A stretch of DNA of 64,000 bases from Saprospiraceae bacterium (GCA_016714765.1 JADKCF010000013.1:1-64000); one strand, 5' to 3'. Positions 19,472-30,491 are shown, counted from the first letter of the stretch. Made by a program: numbers and translations. The notes: generated by a model not told the origin, from the letters alone.

Positions 19472-20680
19472 TTATTTTAATTTACTTAATACCAGATTAC
19501 CTATGAATTTTCCTTGGGTATTTCCTTCTTTTATTCCCTGCATATAATGGATTCCACCATAATATCTGCTCAGGCTCACTTCCCAAGCTGCTTCATCAAA
19601 AGAATTGAAATCTCTAGGTAATGCCCCAAACATGATTGGAGTATCGTCGTGGAACTTATAGTTTTCAGAAACAACCTGATTCAAAACAGTGGCTGCAGCA
19701 GCAGAAAGAACACTATGGCCACTCGTGTACTCCGGAAATGGAGGTGTCTGAATTAACGGTATCCAATTGACATCTATATTTTCCTGAATATAGAAATAGG
19801 CCTTACAAGGTCTGTTTTATATTTCTGATACCAGCAGCTGATAATACCATCAAACATTGCAATAGCGGAAAGTGTATATGCCTTGGATGTTTTTAAAAAA
19901 CTGAAATTTTCCTTTTCGCTGATCTGATGGATGATATTCAGCCAATGTCCCGGAGGAGATATTTTGTGAATAATTGCAACAGAATGCCCCCTGTGGTCTG
20001 TCGTATTGGGGTTGTCTATGGTAGCAATCCTGGTGCTGTGATTTTGATTCATTATATACTTCCAGAGCCATTTTATAAAATTCCGAATTTTTTTGTGTGC
20101 TGTACTCAGGAAGCGTAGATGCATTATAGACTGAGGCGCTATCGATGAGAATTGTCCTGATTTTACCCCTGGGTTCCAGTGCCTGAATAGTCAGGTGGGT
20201 CCTTGCCTGGTGTTGACACTGGTATTCTGTCCATTGTTCTTATTCATAATGCCTTTGGGCACAGCCAAATTGAATCGAATATACATCTAAGCCTGGATTC
20301 TTCTGGCCCTTTTGCCATAGCAGCTTCCTGGTCCCCGAAAATTCAGAAAATACTTTTACATTTTGGTGCGTCAGATGCAAGTTCTGGGTTTACGTTTTCT
20401 TTGTTCAACCCTGACAAATCGCCCAATCCTTTCAATTTAGGCATAAGCGCCGGAAGTGAATCTTTATAAAATTGCTCGAGAACAAGATAATTTCCAATGT
20501 GTGGATAAACATAAACCCTGGATGCTATAGGCGGAGGAAATCCATCTTCCATAGCAATTTCGAGCAGTTTCCTATTGAGTTTGTTAAGATCTGCAGTTCC
20601 AAATACCGATGTATTGACATTATCTCTTTTCATGATGCAAACAAACTAAAAATTACGAAAAGGCCAAATATATTTCTCAT
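19472..20680 (-). pseudogene. Vanadium-dependent haloperoxidase-like lipoprotein (PAP2 fold), frameshifted
   Basis: Reading from the ATG at 20678-20680 gives a lipoprotein signal (MRNIFGLFVIFSLFAS, then Cys if one missing base is restored at about 20633), then a helical domain. The C-terminal part has KYKTDLVRP, PEYTSGHSVLSAAAATV and SRYYGGIHY, the Lys/Arg, Ser-Gly-His and Arg-His motifs that bind vanadate or phosphate in haloperoxidases and PAP2 phosphatases. At least four shifts split it (about 20633, 20124-20343, 19800 and others). It lies directly upstream of the VCBS lipoprotein gene, a recurrent pairing in Bacteroidota as I recall it. All catalytic motifs survive. Confidence 0.85.
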
Positions 20681-20694
20681 GATTGAAATTTTCG

Positions 20695-20702
20695 CAAAAG
20701 TA
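20695..20702 (-). promoter_or_regulatory. -7 box TACTTTTG upstream of the haloperoxidase gene
   Basis: Exact TAnnTTTG on the minus strand, 15 nt before the ATG at 20680. Confidence 0.5.
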
Positions 20703-20816
20703 ACACTATTTTAAATAAGAATAATTTCCAAACCCAAAAAGATAGTAACTGTAAAACTGTTATATTTTACACCTCTTTCTTAGAAATCGGTAAAGAGGAT
20801 TTTTTTTGGTCTTTTG

Positions 20817-22946
20817 TTACTCCACTTTAAAGACTTCCTGGCTGATTCCTTTATCAACCTCTATTAAGATTGCTTCCAATACCAATGGTACCGGCATAGC
20901 CCCAATAATAGTAGTGGTGTAAGGCATCAAAATACCTCCTGCATCTTTGTAATCCTTAAAGTCTGTAGTGATGGAAACAGACTCTCCACCCTGCCCTGCC
21001 TGTGATTTTACAGATCTGACCAGATAGCTGGATTTGACATCATAATACTCAGTGGTGGTAGTACCCGCAGGATCAGTTACTATAACTTTATAACAATTAT
21101 TACCTTCTACTGATTCGATACCTTTGAGTTCCAGTTTATAACCAGTATTGGTATAATTTAGCTGCTCAAAAACAACGGTTTGCTTCTTTAAATCCTCCAG
21201 TTCTTTGCCTTCAGTAATCACTTTTTTATTTCCCATCTGCGCCTGCATGCCTTTCACCCCATCATAACGCTGTTCCTGTACAGTCATCCCCATCATGTTG
21301 ACCTTCATAGCAAACTTGTCTGGAGCAACCTGGTATGTTTCGAATGTGGCCTCTTGGCCCATCATGTTTGTTTTCATACTTGTGTGGAGACTCTTGATGG
21401 CTTTCAGTTTGTTTTGACCGCCGATGGCATCGAGATAATCCTTTACAACCCCATTTGCAGTGACATCTGAAGACATTTCTACCTTTTTGTCTTCTAATTT
21501 TTTACCAAAAGCATCATAAAAATCAAGGACACCATCAGAGTCAAATTTCTTAAGCTTGTCGGCTACATTATCCTTATTACCTACTACTACAACATTGCAG
21601 TTATCAGGTCTTATATAGCTTTTGGCCATCTGCTGAATATCGGTTATGGTGACAGCGTCGAGGTTCTTGAGATAGTTATTGTAATAATCTTTTGGCAGGT
21701 TGTACCTGAATGTGTTCAGTGCAAAATTGGCAATGGTTTGAGGAGATTCCAGTGATCTTCCAAAATTACCTGTCATGCTGCTTTTGGCGAGTGACAGATC
21801 ATCTGAAGATACAGGTTCTGTGACTATGCGCTCCATCTCATAAATAAACTCAGTAACCGCGCTGTCAGTTACCTCATTTCTTACACTGGCAAACGCATTA
21901 AAGTTTCCTATCAATTTGTCTGAATTCATATTAGATCTGGCCCCGTATGTATAAGCTTTCTTTTCTCTGAGCTTCTGCATCAGACGGCCGCTGAAGATGC
22001 CGCCTCCTAAAATAGAGTTCATCAGATTTGCCTTAATGGCATCTGCACTTCCAGGCTTCATATCTATAGGGTATGAAATATTGATAACTGATTGTACAGC
22101 TCCGTCTTTATTGCCAAATCTTACTTGCCTGCCTTTTGGGCTCTCAGGCATGGAATATTTGACAGATGGTACATCTCCCTTTGTCCATTTACTGAAGTAC
22201 TTTTCGGCCTGTATTTTGGCTTCGGCAGGGGTTATATCCCCCACAACAACTAAATATGCATTATTTGGCTTAAAATAAGATGAATAGTACTTTTTACAAT
22301 CATCAAGACTAATATTTTTAATGGTTTCGTCTGTTTGAACTTCACCATAAGGATGATTGGGGCCGAAGTTGACTATACTTCTGATATTTCCTGCTATGGC
22401 TTCAGGATTGGTTTTGGCTGAAGCAAGATTGGAAGCTGTTCTTTTACGGATTTTTTCGAACTCTTCTTTAGGAAAGGAAGGATTATAAAGGACATCTGTC
22501 ATGACTTCAAGCAACTTGTCCCCATGTTTTTTGAGTGATGATGCAAAAATACCATTGGCTGATGTAGTGAGACTGGCACCTATGTAGTCTATGGCTTCAT
22601 CTATCTGAGCCTTGGACCTGGTAGAAGTGCCTTTGCTAAGCAAGTCACCTGCAAAACTAGTGTACCCGGCCTTATCACCTTCGATGAGGGCATCATTATT
22701 TAGCGACAGCTGATATGAAACACGTGGTAATTTATGATTTTCTACTACGATTACTTTCAGTCCGTTGGCTAAATCAAATGATGAATATTGCCCTAGTTGA
22801 ATATCTCTGGCTGGAGCCGGGGCTGGAGCCATTTTCCTCCAAGACTTGTCTACTCCGACCACTTTGGTGGCTACTGCATCTGTTGTTTTTTTTGCACACT
22901 GACTGAATACAAAAATGACACTTAGTGCTAAGATTAATTTCTTCAT
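20817..22946 (-). CDS. M16 family non-catalytic subunit with C-terminal LolA-like domain, lipoprotein
   Basis: The 709-residue protein has the lipoprotein signal MKKLILALSVIFVFSQC. Residues about 50-480 follow the M16 (insulinase/pitrilysin) fold, but the zinc motif HxxEH is absent: the equivalent segment reads AGYTSFAGDLLSKGT. The second half retains REKKAYTYGARS, the R/Y-type substrate-binding region of M16B partner subunits. From about residue 500 there is an extra beta-rich domain (YLDAIGGQNKLKAIKSL onward) resembling LolA/DUF4292-type lipid-carrier folds. It starts 65 nt after the catalytic M16 gene, so the two form an operon and probably a heterodimeric envelope protease. Confidence 0.85.
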   Translation of the reverse strand: MKKLILALSVIFVFSQCAKKTTDAVATKVVGVDKSWRKMAPAPAPARDIQLGQYSSFDLANGLKVIVVENHKLPRVSYQLSLNNDALIEGDKAGYTSFAGDLLSKGTSTRSKAQIDEAIDYIGASLTTSANGIFASSLKKHGDKLLEVMTDVLYNPSFPKEEFEKIRKRTASNLASAKTNPEAIAGNIRSIVNFGPNHPYGEVQTDETIKNISLDDCKKYYSSYFKPNNAYLVVVGDITPAEAKIQAEKYFSKWTKGDVPSVKYSMPESPKGRQVRFGNKDGAVQSVINISYPIDMKPGSADAIKANLMNSILGGGIFSGRLMQKLREKKAYTYGARSNMNSDKLIGNFNAFASVRNEVTDSAVTEFIYEMERIVTEPVSSDDLSLAKSSMTGNFGRSLESPQTIANFALNTFRYNLPKDYYNNYLKNLDAVTITDIQQMAKSYIRPDNCNVVVVGNKDNVADKLKKFDSDGVLDFYDAFGKKLEDKKVEMSSDVTANGVVKDYLDAIGGQNKLKAIKSLHTSMKTNMMGQEATFETYQVAPDKFAMKVNMMGMTVQEQRYDGVKGMQAQMGNKKVITEGKELEDLKKQTVVFEQLNYTNTGYKLELKGIESVEGNNCYKVIVTDPAGTTTTEYYDVKSSYLVRSVKSQAGQGGESVSITTDFKDYKDAGGILMPYTTTIIGAMPVPLVLEAILIEVDKGISQEVFKVE

Positions 22947-23011
22947 TATATTTTGAACTTTATATTTTATAATTAATATTTTTAATTGTCAATACACACA
23001 ATTATTCAGTA

Positions 23012-24334
23012 TTATGGGTTGACAGGTTTAGGTAAATAATGCAGCACTACCCTGTTATCAACGTTATAATACTTTGCCGCAGCATTTTTAATGTCTTCCT
23101 TGGTTACAGCCAGAAACCTATTCAGTTCAGTATTGATCAGATTGGCATCTCCATAGTACATTTTATAATTGGCAAGACTTTCTGCAATACCCGCTACCCG
23201 CGAATTGGAGGTGACAAAATCATTTTCTACTTGATTGCGCAATTTTTGAAATTCTTCATCTGAAATGGTTTCTGTTTTGATTCTGTCTATTTCGGCGGTG
23301 ATGGATTTTTCGGCATCCAGTACATCTGTACCCATGCTGCATATACCGTAAGCTATAGCAACGCCAGGATTCTCCAGATCCAAAGGAAAATTACCAACTG
23401 CTACAGCTTTTTGCTGCTCGTCAACCAGAGCCTTCTGAAGTCTGGATGATTCACCTTGAGATAATAAGGTGCCCAGCATCGATACAGCATAATAATCGGG
23501 TGTTCCGGCTGCCGGTATCCTGTATGCCATCAATACTGCCGGTAGTTGGATGTTGTCATAAAAAGTGTCTCTTACTTCGCCACCCAGGGGAGGCTCGATA
23601 GCAGATGGGCGATACACAGGTTTTGCACTTTTGGGAATGGAGCTGAAATATTTTGTAACCAAAACTTTTGCATTTTCATAATCAATATCCCCGGCGATGG
23701 AAACGATGGCATTATTTGGCACATAAAAATCTTTATAGAAATTTTTATAATCTGATTCTACAGCTGCGTCAAGATGTGCCATCGAACCAATCACTGGCCA
23801 TTTATAAGGATGTACCTTGTAAGCTCTCATCATGATTTGCTCCAAAAAAGAACCATATGGCTGATTATCTATTCTTTGGCGTCTTTCTTCTTTGACAACT
23901 TGTCTTTGCGTTTCTATGCCTACATTCTCCACCTTGGCATGCAGCATTCTTTCTGACTCCAGCCATAATCCCAATTCGAGTTGATTGGATGGCAGAATTT
24001 CGAAATAGTAGGTACGATCCATAGAGGTGTTTGCATTCAAGGTACCGCCGGCTTTTTCTATATATTTATCATATTCTCCGCGTCCGATGTTCTCAGATCC
24101 TTCAAATAGTAAATGTTCGAAAAAGTGGGCAAACCCGGTTTTGTCAGGGTTTTCATTTTTGGATCCTACGTGGTACATTACTGAAACCGCCACAATGGGT
24201 GTCGTTTTGTCCTGATGCAGAATCACCTGTAAGCCGTTGTCCAGCTTAAATTCCTGAAATTCGATTTTGTTGAGTTGTCCATTCGCAATGAAATTTAAAC
24301 AAATCAACCCGATTGTAGCTAAAAATTTGTTCAT
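23012..24334 (-). CDS. M16 family zinc metallopeptidase, catalytic subunit
   Basis: The 440-residue M16B peptidase has a signal peptide (MNKFLATIGLICLNFIANGQ), the inverted zinc motif HFFEH (His70, Glu73, His74), a downstream Glu in VVKEERRQR as third zinc ligand, and the usual second half. Length is right for the M16B class. These enzymes cut short peptides inside a closed chamber formed with a second subunit. Here the partner is the next gene, which lacks HxxEH. It probably acts in the periplasm. Confidence 0.93.
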   Translation of the reverse strand: MNKFLATIGLICLNFIANGQLNKIEFQEFKLDNGLQVILHQDKTTPIVAVSVMYHVGSKNENPDKTGFAHFFEHLLFEGSENIGRGEYDKYIEKAGGTLNANTSMDRTYYFEILPSNQLELGLWLESERMLHAKVENVGIETQRQVVKEERRQRIDNQPYGSFLEQIMMRAYKVHPYKWPVIGSMAHLDAAVESDYKNFYKDFYVPNNAIVSIAGDIDYENAKVLVTKYFSSIPKSAKPVYRPSAIEPPLGGEVRDTFYDNIQLPAVLMAYRIPAAGTPDYYAVSMLGTLLSQGESSRLQKALVDEQQKAVAVGNFPLDLENPGVAIAYGICSMGTDVLDAEKSITAEIDRIKTETISDEEFQKLRNQVENDFVTSNSRVAGIAESLANYKMYYGDANLINTELNRFLAVTKEDIKNAAAKYYNVDNRVVLHYLPKPVNP

Positions 24335-24385
24335 TAATAATACTGTTTAAACATTTTAAAAAATTGGTCAAATATCATAAAATAC

Positions 24386-24425
24386 AATAAATGAGGCTCA
24401 GAATTTATACCAAACCTCATTTATT
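24386..24425 (-). terminator. Hairpin between the T9SS cargo gene and the M16 gene
   Basis: Perfect 11-bp inverted repeat AATAAATGAGG / CCTCATTTATT with an 18-nt loop, located between the leftward gene ending at 24463 and the M16 start at 24334. The following T-rich tract on the minus strand is weak. Confidence 0.5.
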
Positions 24426-24462
24426 ATAGATAAAATTATAATACAAATCTGCCGCTACCGGT

Positions 24463-26211
24463 TTACAATTTCGCAATCCTGATGGTAGATGTTTTCTTAC
24501 CTTTTACCAACCGGATAAAATACAATCCTGCAGAAAATTCAGACATATCTATAGTCAGACTATTTTTTTGAGAACTTATTAGATTTCCTTTTGCATCATA
24601 CAAACTGATATAATCTGGTGTAGTACTTGTAACAATAGTTACTAATTGGGTCACCGGATTAGGATAAACTGATACATTTGGGTCGAGTTCAGGTTCATTT
24701 ACACCAGAAACAGATACAAAATCGGTTATATACCTTGGTAATAGCTGATAGCCTGAAGTAAATGGTGATGAACTATCAAACTGGCCTAAAAGTCCGGTAA
24801 CATTGAAAGTGGTTCCTGATGGTATATAGGTAAAGCAAACGCATCGATATCATTATCTATTCTAACATCAAAATTGGTAGTACCATTAGACATGACTACT
24901 GTAAAAACCACTTGTACTCGTACCTGGCCATTTAGAAGGATCTACAAACGTCATATTTTTATAGTCACCAGGCTGGATTCATCCGGTTCTGCAAAACTTG
25001 TAATCACTTTAGGAGTAACCAAAGAGTTTCCGCTGCTGGTTTTCTTTACATCTGCTAATGCTATCTGGGCAAATCCATTAAACTGGGCCACTGCACCTTT
25101 TATTTCTACTTCATCTCCTTCTTTCACTGTATAGCCAAAATTTTCAGAAGCTGAATATGCACCTATGCCATTATTATTGGCGTCAATAATTGTAAATTGC
25201 AAACCTGCCGGTCTAAGATTTACGCCATACACAATTCCCTTAACAGTACAATTGACATTAAATGAGTCTACTGCTCCGTCGGCATTGGTGGTTGTCAGAG
25301 ATGATATAGTACGGACAGGATAAGAAACTGCTGCTGCTGTATCCCTTACTGTAACCGTGCCCTTCATTCCTAAGCTGGCATGAGGGTCACATTGGTAATC
25401 ATATAATCCCACTTTTGTAAATCTGAAATCATAGGTCCAGGACGTAGATGAAGCTGCTCCATTGCCAAACCCTACCGGATTGGAAGGAAATGTGGCCAGA
25501 GTACCATTTACATTGTGTGTACCACCTTTATTGACCCATCTTACAGTTTTACCAACATCTATTGTGATATCCTTGGGTGTAAATACATTGGATGATACTT
25601 CTACAGTGAAATCCGGCTCTTGAGCACATTCAGGAACTGAATTGGCAGACCCGGGCGTTCCGAATACCTGTTTTCCGTTCAGCTGGAAACCGAGATCCGC
25701 TGCCGATGCTTTCCAGTTGGCACCATTATTCGGATTGGCCAATGGGCTACATATCTCTATAGACTTCCCATTTCCATCTGTTCCTTCATTACCTGTGGGC
25801 CATGGTGCTACTTTAGCATATGTCAAGGAGGTTACTACAACGTTGGCAGCATCCGATATCTCGATGATTTCGCCAGAATTGCTCAAAGTGTTGCTGGTGC
25901 TGACCGGATCAGTAGACCAGCCCAAAGCTGTTTTGTTATAAACGGTTTTAAAAGCAGTGGTGTTTTTTTACTATCAGTAAATACTTGCCGGCGCCTAACG
26001 AAGTATCAGGAAAAGTAAAAGAAACTCCTTTGGTAAACTTATAGTTGTTCATATTTACTGCAGACACACCGCTGTTGTATATTTCTATATATTCAAGTGA
26101 ATCTGTACCTCCTTCCGGTGGATTGTATGATATTTCTGTGACGACTATCTGAGCATACGACATGGACGCAAAAATGCAAATAAACGTGATGAGTGTCAAT
26201 AAATTTTTCAT
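24463..26211 (-). pseudogene. T9SS cargo protein: lamin-tail domain, cupredoxin, sorting domain (frameshifted)
   Basis: Three frames join into one secreted protein. The N-terminus has a signal peptide (FICIFASMSYAQ) and a lamin-tail domain (VVTEISYNPPEGGTDSLEYI). Then follows a plastocyanin-like domain with the type 1 copper ligands His (GGTHNVNG), Cys, His and Met (DYQCDPHASLGMKG). Next is an OB-like domain (YGVNLRPAGLQFTIID), and finally a C-terminal sorting domain (ISLYDAKGNLISSQ to IRLVKGKKTSTIRIAKL). Breaks are near 25925-25948, 24950 and 24830. The sorting domain implies export by the type IX system and surface attachment. The copper site suggests electron transfer or copper binding. 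Confidence 0.85.
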
Positions 26212-26333
26212 AAGAACAAATTTAATTAGTTATTAAAGCATAAAAGTAATGAATCTGTGAATAATTTAATGGCCCTTTGATAAATATATAAAAATTATAT
26301 GTAAAATTTAACATTACTTTAATATTTGATTGT

Positions 26334-26341
26334 TAATTTTG
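26334..26341 (+). promoter_or_regulatory. -7 box TAATTTTG upstream of the TonB receptor
   Basis: Exact TAnnTTTG match followed by GCGG, 105 nt before the receptor ATG, implying a long leader. A small inverted repeat (ACCTG / CAGGT, about 26404-26418) lies within that leader. Confidence 0.45.
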
Positions 26342-26445
26342 CGGTGACTAAAATCAATTTATTTAACCGTCTGAAAACTGTAGGGCATTTCAATAAAAAT
26401 GAAGACCTGCTTTTCAGGTTCAGACATAACTAAAACCAATTTTTT

Positions 26446-29400
26446 ATGAAAACTAGAATTTTACAATTATTTTTATTCTTGTTCTTGGGGCTGACTCTTC
26501 AGGCGCAGGTGACAACATCGAGTATGTCAGGAAAAGTAACTGATGACAAAGGGGAAACCCTGATAGGAGCAACCATTCTGGCAAAACATATTCCAACAGG
26601 CTCTGAATATGGTGTTATTACGTGAAGACGGGGCGTTATAATGACAAAATAATAAGAATCCCTGAGGACCCAACAGCATAACTGTTTTCTACATAGGTTT
26701 TCAAGACTTACTGCTGAAAATAGTTTTTAGGTCTTGGAGAGAGCTTAATTTATTCCTGCCAAGCTATCTTGAATCAGCACTTCAGCTTGATGAAGTCTTA
26801 TAAAAGAAAGTAAACTTACCAATACTTCAAGAACTGGCTCTGAAACGGTAGTTGACAATGCTAAAGTTAACGCCTTACCTACAGTATCAAGGTCACTTGG
26901 AGACTTTACTCGTCTAACACCACAAGCTAAAGTTGATAATAACGGAGCAATTTCTATTGCCAGCCAAAACAATCGAATGAATTCTATATCTATAGATGGA
27001 GCATTGAATAACGATGTCTTTGGTTTAGCAGCATCTGGTACAAATGGTGGTCAAACAGGTATCAGCCCAATTAGTATTGATGCCATAGAGTCTTTTAAGG
27101 TCGTTGTTTCTCCTTATGATGTATCTCAAAGTGGATTCACAGGAGGTGGAATTAATGCAATAACAAGAGCAGGAACTAACAACATTGCAGGATCAGCATA
27201 TCTTTTTCACAGAAATCAAAATTTAGCTGGAAAAACACCAACTGACGTTGAAGGCGCTACTAGGACTAAACTTGCTGACTTTACAGCGTCACACGTACGG
27301 TATCAGAATTGGAGGCCAATAATAAAAGATAAAGTTTTCTTTTTCGTAAATGCTGAAATACAAAGAGAAGAACGACCAAGGACTTTTGATATTGCCACAT
27401 ATACAGGTGCGTCTAAACAAGCTGATATTGACGCTCTAAAAAAGTTTGTTTCTGATACTCATAAATATGATGTAGGTGAATTTGGAGATACAACCGGCCA
27501 AGTTAATAGTGATAAAGTAAGCGCAAGGATAGACTGGAACATAAATAAAACACATAAACTTACAGCTTACATAGATACACTTATGGCGAATCTTTTGAGT
27601 CCAGGTACTAGTGGATCACAAACTATTAATTTTTCTAACTCTGGTATATTTTTCCCAAGTACAACGAACTCTTCTTCAATTGAGTTAAAATCAATATTTA
27701 CCTCTCAATTGTCAAATAGTTTGTTAGTTGGATATACATCAGTCAGGGACGATAGAAACCCAATTGGGGGGAAATTCCCATCAGTCTCAATCATTGATGG
27801 AACCGGTAGAATTAACTTTGGATCTGAAGCTTTTTCTACTGGAAATCAGTTAGATTCTGATATCTTTACTTTCCAAAATAAATTACAATACTATACAGGC
27901 AAGCATAGCATATTAGCTGGTATAGATGGTGAACTTGGTAGCTTTTACAATTTGTTTATAAGACAGAACTTTGGAGTTTACCAATTTGCAAGTATAGCTG
28001 ACTTTTATGGTGGAAATCCCACCAGATATGATAGGTCTTATTCATTAGTTGATGATATTATTGGAGATGGATCAAAAGCAGCAGCGGAATTTAAAAGTTC
28101 AAGATTTGGTTTGTTTTTACAAGATAAATATGACTTAACTGATAAGTTTTCCATTACCGGAGGGATAAGATTAGACATGAATTTTTTCCCATCTCAGCCC
28201 TACAGTAAATGAACAGGCCATAACATATTGGAATAATGTAGCAAAGCCAGTAATTAGTCAAAATTATGATTTAAGAGGTGCAGAAGCAGGAAAAATGCCT
28301 AATGGGAAAGTTAATATTTCCTCAAGATTAGGATTCAGTTATGACGTAGTTGGTGACAATAGTCTCCATAATAAGAGGTGGTACTGGTATTTTCTTTGGT
28401 AGAATACCTATGGTATGGCCTGGTGGGGTATATAATAACAGTGGCGCATTAATCGGTGGAGTTGGAGAAAACAGACCAACTGCTGGTTGGGCAAACATCC
28501 CAACTTTTAATCCTGATATAAATAAACAATATGATGCAGGATTTTTTGGGAGAACAATTGCAATCCCAGGTGGTGAGTTGAACTTAATTTCTTCAGACTT
28601 TAAACTTCCAGATTGGATTTTGATCCTAATACAAATGGAATTCAAAACCAATACACCAATAACATTTTTAATGTCTAACTCAGATGTTAATGGAAATTCT
28701 TGAATGTTACTGCTCAAGTAGAAAACTTTCTTTGATGACTTAATTACCAGCCTTTCACACATATGGCGAATCAAAAGTACTTAATGAAGTCACAAGCTCT
28801 CAAAATTCTTCTCAATGGAGATTTATTGAAGCAGTCAACGGAAGAAACGCTCAGGAACTTTCTTATTCTGATTTTGATTTAGGACATAGGGTCATAGGAT
28901 TCGCATCATATGGAAAATCTTATTTTAATAATTTGGGTAAAACAACACTTTCTTTCTTCTATACCGGTCAATCTGGAAATAGATTTTCTTATGTTTATAA
29001 CAGAAGTATAGTGAATGATTGGGGAAGAACCGAATCAAATGATCTGATTTTTGTACCATGGTGCCGGAGAGTTGGTTTTGAACAATGCTGTAACTGTCGA
29101 TGCCAGCCCAAATTGACAGTACTTGATCAGGTTTTAGCGAAGATCATTATATTGAACAAGATGAGTACCCAAAGAAAGAAGAGGAAAGGCTGAAAGAAAT
29201 GGCGCCTTCCAAGGCCTATGATTTCAAATGATCATTCATTTGAAGAAATATTTATGAACGTGGGAGGAAAAAGAAATACACTTCAGCTGAGAGCAGATAT
29301 ATTTAATTTCGGCAACATGATTAGCAATAAATGGGGTGTGGGAGATAGAATTGTTAATTCAAGCCCATTAGATTATTGAAGTTACAACTTCAAAATGGAG

Positions 29401-29520
29401 CTACTGGTAGATTGCTAATATAAATAATGAGCTGACAAGCCTACTATACTCAATAGGACAATCTAGGTGATGGGGCATTTGTCAAATGTCCAATTAGGAG
29501 TTAGATACATTTTTAACTAA
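26446..29520 (+). pseudogene. TonB-dependent outer-membrane receptor, heavily frameshifted
   Basis: Starts with a signal peptide (MKTRILQLFLFLFLGLTLQAQ) and a carboxypeptidase-regulatory-like domain (SGKVTDDKGETLIGATI). The plug domain follows (MNSISIDGALNNDVFG, SPISIDAIESFKVVVSPYDV, GFTGGGINAITRAGTN), then a beta-barrel that ends with QLGVRYIFN at 29491-29520. The intended length is about 1,020 residues. Only 26977-28212 is a long open frame. The rest is broken by many small indels and stops (about 26620-26975, 28205-28350, 28700-28930, 29190-29500). Such receptors import large substrates across the outer membrane. A clear terminator follows. Confidence 0.88.
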
Positions 29521-29543
29521 TCTATCCATAACTAATTAATCAT

Positions 29544-29585
29544 AAGTCAGGCAAGTCAAAAACTTGCCTGACTTTGTTTTTTATC
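29544..29585 (+). terminator. Strong intrinsic terminator after the TonB receptor
   Basis: Perfect 12-bp stem (AAGTCAGGCAAG / CTTGCCTGACTT) with a 7-nt loop and a T-rich tail. Confidence 0.88.
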
Positions 29586-29607
29586 AAATATATTATACCC
29601 ATTGATT

Positions 29608-30051
29608 ATGAAGTTTTTATACGTAGTAATGTTGTTTATTTCTTCATGGACTATCCATGCACAAACCGATATATCTAATATTGATGAGTTAATCAAAATA
29701 AAAATCCACCATCTCCACCTTAAAAAGTTTCAGTGGTTCACTACACAGCAATTCGACTCACTTGCTACCCTACTACATGATGATGTCCACTACATCCACT
29801 CCAATGGCTGGAAGGAATCCAAATCAGAAGTAGTGGAAAACATCAAATCTGGCAAACTAACTTATACTGATGTCAAAGTTCACGAATCTGATGTAAGGCT
29901 TGTAGACAAAACAGCTGTAGTCACAGGGAAAGGCACATTTTATGTAAGCATGGATGGCAAAGCATATGAGTTCAACCTCTTTTATACAGAAGTGTACATC
30001 ATCAGAGACACAGGTATCCAACTCCTATCCAGGCACGCTTGTAAATATTGA
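29608..30051 (+). CDS. Exported NTF2-like (DUF4440/SnoaL) protein
   Basis: The ATG at 29608 gives a 147-residue product with a signal peptide (MKFLYVVMLFISSWTIHAQ). A cone-shaped NTF2-like fold follows: TTQQFDSLATLLHDDVHYIH, KSGKLTYTDVKVHESDVRLV and VVTGKGTFYVSMDGKAYEFN. DUF4440 members bind small ligands or act as isomerase-like proteins; the substrate here is unknown. It lies just after the receptor terminator and converges on the thioesterase gene. Confidence 0.82.
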   Translation: MKFLYVVMLFISSWTIHAQTDISNIDELIKIKIHHLHLKKFQWFTTQQFDSLATLLHDDVHYIHSNGWKESKSEVVENIKSGKLTYTDVKVHESDVRLVDKTAVVTGKGTFYVSMDGKAYEFNLFYTEVYIIRDTGIQLLSRHACKY

Positions 30052-30062
30052 GATCTATGAAA

Positions 30063-30491
30063 TCATGTTTTTTCGAAACGGATTACTTTATCATGATTAT
30101 TCTGTGTGAGAGGGGTTTTCTTTAGGTTCACAAAGTCATAATAAACAAGTTTTGACCGGATCACTGTACTTATTTTTTGATATCTATGACTTACGATAAC
30201 TTGTTCAGTCCAAAATCCAAACTCGTCCAAAGTATCTAAAAGCGCCCTTGTACCAATCCATATTTTATCAGGAAACGTCAGCGGAAACTTATATTTACAG
30301 TTGACCTCTGCCAGAACAACACCTTTCCCCTTCAAGTCAAAATCCAAGCCCAACTTTTGCAAATAAGCTATCCTCCCAGTCTCACCGTAACGAAGATAGA
30401 CCGCATTATTAATATGTTGGGCTGCATCCATTTCGCCCCAGGCCAGGCTTATTTCAAGAACAGACTTAAAATCTTTTAAAGAATCATGCAT
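30063..30491 (-). CDS. Hot-dog fold acyl-CoA thioesterase (4HBT family)
   Basis: The 142-residue protein shows the 4-hydroxybenzoyl-CoA thioesterase/YbgC-like pattern WGEMDAAQHINNAVYLRYGE, with an Asp/Asn near the active site, followed by VVLAEVNCKYKFPLTFPDKI. It probably hydrolyses acyl-CoA thioesters in the cytoplasm. Length is right. It follows the CtlX-like gene with a 19-nt gap in the same direction, so co-transcription is likely, though no functional link is obvious. Confidence 0.88.
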   Translation of the reverse strand: MHDSLKDFKSVLEISLAWGEMDAAQHINNAVYLRYGETGRIAYLQKLGLDFDLKGKGVVLAEVNCKYKFPLTFPDKIWIGTRALLDTLDEFGFWTEQVIVSHRYQKISTVIRSKLVYYDFVNLKKTPLTQNNHDKVIRFEKT

